Shown here piece after piece: positions 56,619 through 64,000 of a stretch of 64,000 bases of DNA; within the stretch, counting starts at the first letter, position 1; every line of letters begins with the position of its first letter. Origin of the DNA: Planctomycetaceae bacterium (GTDB taxonomy: Bacteria > Planctomycetota > Planctomycetia > Planctomycetales > Planctomycetaceae); the NCBI GenBank assembly GCA_019636285.1, contig JAHBXV010000001.1, positions 186,001 to 250,000 of the forward strand. The letters run 5' to 3'. The notes beneath the pieces are model-generated. The model ran no database searches. It was not told the origin of the DNA and saw only the letters and a list, made by a program, of their open reading frames with translations. The translations under genes and the position numbers were made by a program.

Positions 56619-58140
56619 GGTCTTTCCGTCGAACGGCAAGACGGCTCGCGACAGCGCGGCCGTTGCCGATTCGGCCGAATTGATCTACGCAGCCAGCATG
56701 CGCAAAACGTACGTCGATACCGATCGCACGTTCGCGTTTCTGTTCGTCATACAGTGGGTCGCCGGAATTCTGCTGGCCTGCCTGATTTCGCCACTAACAT
56801 GGATTGGCGACGCGGCCCAGGTCCACATCCATGTCTGGGCGGCGGTTTTTCTGGGGGGAGCAATCAGCGCCTTCCCGATTTTTCTGGCCTGGAAGCACCC
56901 GGGCGAAATTCTGACGCGCCATGTCATTGCCATGTCGCAGATGCTCTGGTCGGCGCTGCTGATTCATCTGACCGGGGGGCGAATCGAAACGCACTTCCAC
57001 GTCTTCGGTTCGCTGGCCTTTCTGGCGCTCTATCGCGATTGGCGCGTCATCGTCATCGCCACCGTGACCGTCGCCGCCGACCACTGCGTTCGCGGAATTC
57101 TGTGGCCGCAGTCGGTTTTCGGCATGCAGATCGAAAGTCCGTATCGCTGGATGGAACACGCGATGTGGGTGGTGTTCGAAGACATTATTCTCATTCGCAG
57201 TTGCCTGCGGGGTTGTGCCGAAACTCGCGAAATCGCCGATCGTGAAGCCAAGCTGTCGATCGCCAACGATCGCCTCAAATCGCAAATGTCGGAGCGGCTT
57301 CGCGCGGAAGCCGAAGTGCGACGCCTTTACGAAGATCTGGCGCTGGCGCACGATGCCGCCATTGAAGCCAATCGCGTCAAGAGCCAGTTCCTCGCGAACA
57401 TGAGCCACGAGCTGCGCACGCCGCTGAACGCCATCATTGGCTACAGTGAATTGCTGCAGCTCCTCGCGGCAAAGAAGAAGGATCTCACCTTCGTCCCCGA
57501 TCTCGAGCGCATTCACAAGTCCGGGCACAATCTGCTCACGCTCATCAACGACATTCTCGACATCTCGAAAATCGAAGCCGGGAAACTGGAACTGGAACTG
57601 GCCCTCTTCGATGTGCGACCGCTCGTCGAGGAAGTCCACGAAATCATTGCCCCGTTGGCAAGTCAGAACGGGAACACGCTCGACGTGTCGGTGACCCCGG
57701 AAGTCGGATTCGTGTTGGCCGACTCCGTTCGCCTGAAGCAATGCCTGCTCAACCTTCTCAGCAACGCCTGCAAATTTACCAAGGATGGTCATCTCGAATT
57801 CGCCGTCGCGACCGAACAGTTCGGAAACGCGGCGAGTCTTGTATTCCGTGTGCGGGATACGGGAATCGGTTTGTCGCCCGAGCAGGTGGCCAGGCTGTTT
57901 CAGCCCTTCACACAGGCCGATGCTTCGACCACTCGCAAATTTGGCGGAACGGGGCTCGGACTGGCTATCACCAAGAAGCTTTGCGAAGCCATGGGCGGCA
58001 CGATTGACCTGCAAAGCCAACTGGGAGCCGGGTCGACGTTCACCATCCGACTTCCCACCTACCAACCCCCGAACCCGTCGAAAGGCGGCCCCGAAATCGC
58101 AAGCTGGGAAAATGAAGCACTCGCGGCAACGGCTGGGTGA
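56602..58140 (+). CDS. Membrane sensor histidine kinase
   Basis: About 512 residues. Five or six transmembrane helices (up to about residue 195) form the sensor, then a coiled-coil linker and the kinase core: H-box [22 protein letters not shown]-box [18 protein letters not shown]1 [14 protein letters not shown]-box LFQPFTQAD and G2 [14 protein letters not shown]. The start is uncertain: ATG 56602 (MRLWNKVFP) overlaps the upstream gene by 17 bases, while ATG 56554 would overlap it by 65. The preceding thioredoxin-like gene and two receiver proteins in the operon indicate a redox-type input with c-di-GMP output. Confidence 0.9.
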   Translation: MRLWNKVFPSNGKTARDSAAVADSAELIYAASMRKTYVDTDRTFAFLFVIQWVAGILLACLISPLTWIGDAAQVHIHVWAAVFLGGAISAFPIFLAWKHPGEILTRHVIAMSQMLWSALLIHLTGGRIETHFHVFGSLAFLALYRDWRVIVIATVTVAADHCVRGILWPQSVFGMQIESPYRWMEHAMWVVFEDIILIRSCLRGCAETREIADREAKLSIANDRLKSQMSERLRAEAEVRRLYEDLALAHDAAIEANRVKSQFLANMSHELRTPLNAIIGYSELLQLLAAKKKDLTFVPDLERIHKSGHNLLTLINDILDISKIEAGKLELELALFDVRPLVEEVHEIIAPLASQNGNTLDVSVTPEVGFVLADSVRLKQCLLNLLSNACKFTKDGHLEFAVATEQFGNAASLVFRVRDTGIGLSPEQVARLFQPFTQADASTTRKFGGTGLGLAITKKLCEAMGGTIDLQSQLGAGSTFTIRLPTYQPPNPSKGGPEIASWENEALAATAG

Positions 58141-58320
58141 TCCGTGTCTTGGTGTTCGCGGCGTGCCCGACCCGTTTCGACTCGCGTGGAGCTGGCGCGA
58201 TTGATGATTCGCTGGGTAGAATCGTGCGCGTTGAGTGCCTGCGATGCGGCGGATATTCTCGCTTCGAGGAAGATGCCCGCCATTCGCAGGCTCTGAACTC
58301 GCCTCTCCATTCGGTTGACG

Positions 58321-58806
58321 ATGCACACCGTGAACCCCCTGAGTGCCGACACCTCCCTCACGCTCGACCAACTTCGCGGTGAGGTCGCTTCTCTGTTGGA
58401 CGGAGAGCGGGACTTCATCGCGAACATGGCTAACGTCGCGGCCGCGCTGTATCACTCGTTACGCGATGTGAATTGGGCTGGATTCTACCTGCAGCGCGGG
58501 ACCGATCTGGTGCTGGGGCCATTTCAGGGAAAGCCGGCGTGCGTACGCATCGGCCCCGGACGTGGCGTGTGCGGCGCGGCGTTCGAGCAGCGGAAGACGC
58601 TGATCGTGCCAGATGTCCACGAATTCCCCGGCCACATTGCCTGCGACTCGGCATCGCAATCGGAAATTGTGGTACCGCTCCTCAAAGAGGGCCGGGCGAT
58701 TGGCGTTCTCGATCTCGACAGCCCTCTCCTGAATCGCTTCTCGGTTGAAGATGCCGCCGCGCTGGAGACCGTCGCCCGACTTCTTCTAGACGGTTCCGAC
58801 GTTTGA
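58321..58806 (+). CDS. msrC: Free methionine-(R)-sulfoxide reductase (GAF-domain fRMsr)
   Basis: A 161-residue GAF-fold enzyme that reduces free methionine-R-sulfoxide. The three family cysteines are present: Cys74 (FQGKPACVRI), Cys84 (GRGVCGAAF) and Cys108 (GHIACDSASQSEIVVPL). VNWAGFYL and IGVLDLDSP complete the signature. ATG 58321 is preferred over a TTG two codons earlier. It stands alone between the signalling operon and cydAB, both oxidation-related. Confidence 0.93.
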   Translation: MHTVNPLSADTSLTLDQLRGEVASLLDGERDFIANMANVAAALYHSLRDVNWAGFYLQRGTDLVLGPFQGKPACVRIGPGRGVCGAAFEQRKTLIVPDVHEFPGHIACDSASQSEIVVPLLKEGRAIGVLDLDSPLLNRFSVEDAAALETVARLLLDGSDV

Positions 58807-58910
58807 GAAAGCCCCTCTCAAACCACGGAATTCACCATCGCGCCGCCAACCTGCCCCTCCTTGCCAAGACTTGCCGAAAGCCGGACACTGTGGACGCGAA
58901 GAGCGAAACG

Positions 58911-58929
58911 CTGTCTTTAGAAAAGACAG
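58911..58929. promoter_or_regulatory. Inverted repeat upstream of cydA
   Basis: CTGTCTTT (58911-58918) and AAAGACAG (58922-58929) are a perfect eight-base palindrome with a three-base centre, about 90 bases before the cydA start. This is a possible operator controlling the terminal oxidase. Confidence 0.45.
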
Positions 58930-59016
58930 GTCGGCAAACGTGAGCCGGATTCCCGCTTTCGCAGGATGGCCGTATCGGTCGTCTCGAATCGACGGTGTCG
59001 CGGAATTGGCGGGACG

Positions 59017-60477
59017 ATGGATGTTTTAACGCTCTCCCGGATCCAGTTCGCCGGAACGATCATGTTCCACTATCTGTTTCCGCCCCTGACAATCGGGCTG
59101 GGAATGGTGCTGGTCTATCTGGAAGGGATGTTCCTGCGGACTCGCGATCCGATCTTCGAGCAGGCGGCTCGCTTCTGGACGAAGATCTTCGGTCTGAACT
59201 TCGCGCTGGGTGTCGTCACGGGCATCGTCATGGAGTTCGAGTTCGGCACCAACTGGGCCGCCTATTCGCGCTATGTCGGCGATGTCTTCGGATCGGCGCT
59301 GGCGGCGGAAGGCATTTTTGCCTTCTTTCTGGAGTCGGGCTTTCTCGCGCTGCTGTTATTCGGCTGGGATCGCGTTGGCCCCAAGATGCACTTTTTCGCC
59401 ACGGTCATGGTTGCCATTGGCGGGCTGTTCTCGTCGATCTGGATCACCGTAGCCAATTCCTGGCAGCAGACTCCCGCCGGGCATGAGTTGCGCGAACACG
59501 TTATTAATGGCCAGGTCTTCGTGCGAGCCGAGATCGTCGATTTCTGGGCAATGGTCTTCAACCCGTCGAGCGTCAATCGGCTGATTCATGTCTGGATCGG
59601 GGCGTTCATCCTGGGGGCTTTCTTCGTGATGAGCATCTCGGCGTGGTACCTGCTCAAGGGCCGCCACATCGAGTTCGCGCGGCGGTCGTTTACCGGGGCG
59701 CTCTTGCTGGCGACGGTGTCTTCGCTGGCCCAGTTGGGATCTGGGCACTTTCAGGCCGATGCCGTCGCGAAACATCAGCCCGCCAAACTGGCCGCGCTCG
59801 AGGGGCTTTACCACACGGAACGGGGAGCCCCGGCCTACCTGTTCGGCTGGCCGGACGATGAATCGCAAACAGTTCGGTACGGCCTCAAAATTCCGTATAT
59901 GCTCAGCATGCTCGTTCATTTCGATCCAGAAGCCGAGGTCCAGGGACTAGACGACCTGGAAGCCACGTGGGGGCGCCCGCCGGTCTGGCTCACGTTCCAG
60001 GCCTATCACATCATGATCGGACTGGGGATGCTGTTCATCGTCAGCACGCTGTATGCGTGCTGGCGGTGGTGGCGCGGCACCCTCTTCGAGTGCCGCTGGC
60101 TGCTGTGGTACTTCGTCTTCGCGGTCGCCTTCGCCTTCATCGCCAACGAAGTGGGCTGGGTGGCGGCCGAAGTCGGCCGGCAACCCTGGATTGTCTATCC
60201 GTCCTTAATCAACGGTCAGCTTGTCGGCGGTCTGCGGACAAGCGACGCCCTTTCCGAGGCCATCCGTGCCGAGCAGGTGCTCGGTTCGATCATTTTTTTC
60301 AGCATCATTTACGCGCTGCTGTTCGTCCTGTGGATCATGCTGCTGCACCAGAAAATCACGCATGGCCCGGACGACCACCTGGCATCGAGACCGGATGACA
60401 GCCATCCCCCGCTTCTCGACACCATGGCTCGGCTCCCCGGCCATGCCGACTCCATGACGCATGTGAATGAAAGCTGA
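59017..60477 (+). CDS. cydA: Cytochrome bd ubiquinol oxidase subunit I
   Basis: A 486-residue membrane protein, the quinol-oxidising, haem-carrying subunit of cytochrome bd. [22 protein letters not shown] has the haem-ligand His18 (E. coli His19); [19 protein letters not shown] has the second histidine ligand; the methionine-ligand region is [11 protein letters not shown], and [11 protein letters not shown] is the classic motif. The quinol-binding loop is of the short type. ATG 59017 starts the family N-terminus; the frame is open from 58966. cydB follows 99 bases downstream. Confidence 0.95.
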   Translation: MDVLTLSRIQFAGTIMFHYLFPPLTIGLGMVLVYLEGMFLRTRDPIFEQAARFWTKIFGLNFALGVVTGIVMEFEFGTNWAAYSRYVGDVFGSALAAEGIFAFFLESGFLALLLFGWDRVGPKMHFFATVMVAIGGLFSSIWITVANSWQQTPAGHELREHVINGQVFVRAEIVDFWAMVFNPSSVNRLIHVWIGAFILGAFFVMSISAWYLLKGRHIEFARRSFTGALLLATVSSLAQLGSGHFQADAVAKHQPAKLAALEGLYHTERGAPAYLFGWPDDESQTVRYGLKIPYMLSMLVHFDPEAEVQGLDDLEATWGRPPVWLTFQAYHIMIGLGMLFIVSTLYACWRWWRGTLFECRWLLWYFVFAVAFAFIANEVGWVAAEVGRQPWIVYPSLINGQLVGGLRTSDALSEAIRAEQVLGSIIFFSIIYALLFVLWIMLLHQKITHGPDDHLASRPDDSHPPLLDTMARLPGHADSMTHVNES

Positions 60478-60576
60478 GAAAGATATTCTTACACAACTTT
60501 CCCGTAATGAGCGGGTTTGCCTGACTTTCCACGGATTCACGGCAGGCACGCCCGGTTGTGTCAGGGACTTTACTCC

Positions 60577-61593
<1,017 letters not shown>

Positions 61594-61981
61594 TTGTCGC
61601 GGCGGCAAGCTCCAGTTCGACCGGGATTTCATCGGCTATCGACTCGGGTCGTCCCAGCATCGCGACTCCGGTGACTCCGTGATGTTTCGCGACGAGATGG
61701 CACCTGCCCAGAACCCATGACCGGCAGAGTTCGTACAGCCCGTGGGCACGGGCGGCGAACTCCAACACGGTTGCGTCGGCCTGGTTCCTCTCCGCGCGGA
61801 TAGATTCATTATTTCTTCATATTTCCTGCACAACTCCTTCATGTTCTGCATGTATACAGCCCCACACTACTGATTCACCATCGTCGTGGTCTGAAGCTCG
61901 GAAACGGAGTCGCGACGTTTTTGCCATCTCGCCCGGCCGTCGGGCTGAATCGAGATGTGGATTTCGTGAAAGTCTGGCCGG
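61594..61981. other. Intergenic region after cydB
   Basis: A 388-base spacer between cydB and the next lipoprotein gene. A minus-strand ORF (61520-61768) overlaps the end of cydB and has a GTG start without a clear ribosome site; it was not accepted. An AT-rich patch (61800-61870) may be the downstream gene's promoter. Confidence 0.35.
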
Positions 61982-63679
61982 ATGAGGTTCTTCACAAAGC
62001 GTCCCCTACTGGTGTTGCTGGCGGTCACCTTGTTGACCGGCTGCGGCTCGGACGACGCCGCTTCCAACCGTCCGCTCCAGGTGTCGGTAGCCGCACCGTC
62101 CGGACCTTCGGATTCTGAACCATCGTCGACTTCCTCCGGGACAGTCCTGCCTGCTCCTCGCTCGCGGGGCGACGTCCACCTCACGCTAGTCGGGCGGTTT
62201 CATCACGGAAAGTTCACCACTTCCGCGGCGGAAATCTGTGCCTACGACGCGGCGTCGAAACGCCTCTTCGTCGTGAACGGCGAGACTCTGGCGATCGATG
62301 TTCTCGACATCACCGATCCTTCCCAGCCATCGCTCGTGAAAACGGCGACCGTGGGAGAACGCGGCTGGAAACCCAATTCCATTGCGAGTCGTGGAGGCGT
62401 GATTGTCGCCGCGTTTTCCGCGTACCCCAAGCAAGACCCCGGCGCGGCTGTTTTTCTGGACACCGACGGCAATACGCTGAAGACGATCCGCGTCGGCTCC
62501 GAGCCGGACATGGTGACCATCTCTCCCGATGGACGGTGGGTCCTGACGGCCAATGAAGGAGAGCCAACCGACGACTATTCGCGCGACCCGGAAGGAAGTG
62601 TCTCGCTAATCGATCTCAGCGCCGGAATCGAGAGTCTTACCGACGAACACGTGACGACCCTCGGATTCGATGCTTTCAACGCCCCCTTGTCGCGCGATGC
62701 CAGGATTCGGGTTTTCGGCCCGAGCGCCACGGCCGACCAGGACTTCGAGCCGGAGTACATCGCCGTGTCGCCCGATTCGAAGCGGGCCTGGGTGGCCTTG
62801 CAGGAAGCCAATGCGTTCGCCGTGATCGACCTGGAAACTCGTTCGATCAAGTCAATCGTCAGCCTTGGGTTCAAGGATTATTCGCTGCCCGAAAATGGCT
62901 TCGACGCCAGCGACAAACGCGACGAAGTCAACATTCGACCGTGGCCGGTCAAGGGGATGTACCAACCCGATGCCATCGCCGCCTTCGATCACAACGGCGA
63001 GACATTCCTCATCTCGGCCAACGAGGGCGATCACAGAAACTTCGCGGGGTTCCAGGAAGAAGCGAGAGTCAGCGACCTGAAACTTGATCCCAAGGCTTTT
63101 CCGAACGCGGCGGAACTCCAGCGAAAAGAGAACCTTGGGCGGTTGATGGTGACGAAGACGCTCGGCGACGCCAATGGCGACGGCGAGTACGAAGAGTTGT
63201 ACAGCTTCGGCGGACGGTCCTTCTCGATCTGGAGCGCGGCCGGCGAACTCGTGTTCGACAGCGGCAGCGAGTTCGAACGCATCATCGCCGAACGCCATCC
63301 CGGCACTTTGAATGCCGATCATGAATCCAACGACGCCAAGAACCGCAGCGACAACAAGGGTCCCGAGCCGGAAGGTTTGACGATTGGCCGGGTTGGCGAT
63401 CGCCTTCTCGCTTTCATCGGACTGGAGCGGCATAGCGGCATCATGATTTACGACCTGGCCGACCCTCGCCAGCCCACCTTCGTGGACTATGTGATCACTC
63501 GCGATTTTTCGCGGCCCCCCAACAGTCCCGATGCGGGAGACCTGGGTCCAGAGGGGCTCACTTTCATTCCCGCCGAGCAGAGTCCCACGGGCAAGCCGCT
63601 ACTGGCGGTTTCCTACGAGGTGAGCAGTACGACCTCGCTCTTTGAAGTCTCGGTGGATGCAAACGAACGGTCTCCATGA
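61982..63679 (+). CDS. Lipoprotein of the choice-of-anchor I beta-propeller type
   Basis: A 565-residue exported protein with a lipoprotein signal (LLTGC, Cys21) and a long beta-propeller-like body. [75 protein letters not shown] and [10 protein letters not shown] match proteins labelled choice-of-anchor I, related to alkaline-phosphatase-associated surface proteins. The many Asp-rich loops ([10 protein letters not shown]) suggest calcium binding. Enzymatic function is not evident. It stands alone. Confidence 0.85.
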   Translation: MRFFTKRPLLVLLAVTLLTGCGSDDAASNRPLQVSVAAPSGPSDSEPSSTSSGTVLPAPRSRGDVHLTLVGRFHHGKFTTSAAEICAYDAASKRLFVVNGETLAIDVLDITDPSQPSLVKTATVGERGWKPNSIASRGGVIVAAFSAYPKQDPGAAVFLDTDGNTLKTIRVGSEPDMVTISPDGRWVLTANEGEPTDDYSRDPEGSVSLIDLSAGIESLTDEHVTTLGFDAFNAPLSRDARIRVFGPSATADQDFEPEYIAVSPDSKRAWVALQEANAFAVIDLETRSIKSIVSLGFKDYSLPENGFDASDKRDEVNIRPWPVKGMYQPDAIAAFDHNGETFLISANEGDHRNFAGFQEEARVSDLKLDPKAFPNAAELQRKENLGRLMVTKTLGDANGDGEYEELYSFGGRSFSIWSAAGELVFDSGSEFERIIAERHPGTLNADHESNDAKNRSDNKGPEPEGLTIGRVGDRLLAFIGLERHSGIMIYDLADPRQPTFVDYVITRDFSRPPNSPDAGDLGPEGLTFIPAEQSPTGKPLLAVSYEVSSTTSLFEVSVDANERSP

Positions 63680-63767
63680 ACGGAAGCGGCAGACTTCCGT
63701 CGAGCGACCCGCGTTTTCCGTGTTAACACAATCGTTATTGATTCCTTTTTTTCGAGGAGCCCACATC

Positions 63768-64000
63768 TTGACCAGTTCTGTCTCGCCAAACCGTCGCGGT
63801 TTCACGCTCATCGAGCTGCTGGTGGTGATCGCCATCATCGCCATCCTGATCGCCCTTTTGCTGCCGGCCGTCCAGCAGGCGCGTGAAGCGGCGCGGATGA
63901 CCCAGTGCCGCAACAACCTGAAGCAAGTCGGCCTGGCCCTCCACAATTATCACGACACGCATAACATCTTCCCGATCGGCGTCGTGACGATTCTGAAGAC
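63768..64000 (+). CDS. DUF1559 prepilin-type protein (partial)
   Basis: The first 77 codons of a DUF1559 protein, cut by the window edge. The prepilin cleavage/methylation motif [21 protein letters not shown] is followed by [35 protein letters not shown], the family signature. The start is probably TTG at 63768, preceded by GAGGAG. These pseudopilin-like surface proteins are very abundant in planctomycetes. Confidence 0.9.
   Translation, partial: MTSSVSPNRRGFTLIELLVVIAIIAILIALLLPAVQQAREAARMTQCRNNLKQVGLALHNYHDTHNIFPIGVVTILK

Overview
The window looks like about 64 kb of GC-rich chromosome from a planctomycete (probably class Planctomycetia). Family-level markers point that way: a DUF1549/DUF1553 protein with a cytochrome-c-like CxxCH motif followed by a Tat-exported DUF1501 protein (14.4-18.3 kb), a Tat-exported Gfo/Idh/MocA oxidoreductase, a DUF1559 prepilin-type protein at the right edge, and abundant GTG/TTG starts. 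Species cannot be read from the sequence.

Left part (1-39 kb) is ordinary chromosome: an aldo/keto reductase and a soluble histidine kinase; rpsO-pnp; a HAD phosphatase/PfkB kinase pair; an ACT protein/DUF711 pair; overlapping purE-purK; an STAS/anti-sigma-kinase pair; exported planctomycete genes; ligA and an alkyltransferase; an aminotransferase, a VanZ-like protein and a phosphohexomutase; mobA with a GNAT gene; a coiled-coil membrane protein; a small accessory patch (28.8-31.6 kb); ispE-spoVG; a FixJ-type regulator; and a fused acyltransferase/acyl-ACP ligase.

At 39,066 lies tRNA-Ala(GGC), the left border of an integrated mobile element of about 13.8 kb (39,118-52,971), bounded by a 21-bp direct repeat of the tRNA 3' end. 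It carries a tyrosine integrase, an iteron-rich presumptive origin next to a primase-helicase, several small HTH proteins, a ribbon-helix-helix regulator with repeated operator-like sites, an HNH endonuclease, and a rightward late block: tape measure protein, HK97-type prohead protease, a tiny delta-domain-like protein, HK97-type major capsid protein and an HTH/zinc protein. No terminase, portal or tail-tube gene is visible. The size, tRNA site, replication module and partial morphogenesis set suggest a phage satellite or capsid-encoding integrative element rather than a complete prophage. Most notably the attachment core lies inside the integrase reading frame: in the integrated state the last 13 integrase codons are antisense tRNA-Ala, while a 62-codon native tail is stranded in frame at the right border. 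Excision would restore a 510-residue enzyme.

The right part (53.4-64 kb) resumes chromosome: a four-gene signalling operon (single-domain response regulator, REC-PAS-GGDEF-EAL protein, CPC-motif thioredoxin-like protein, membrane histidine kinase), a free-methionine-sulfoxide reductase, cydAB, a lipoprotein of the choice-of-anchor I type, and the start of a DUF1559 gene cut by the window edge.
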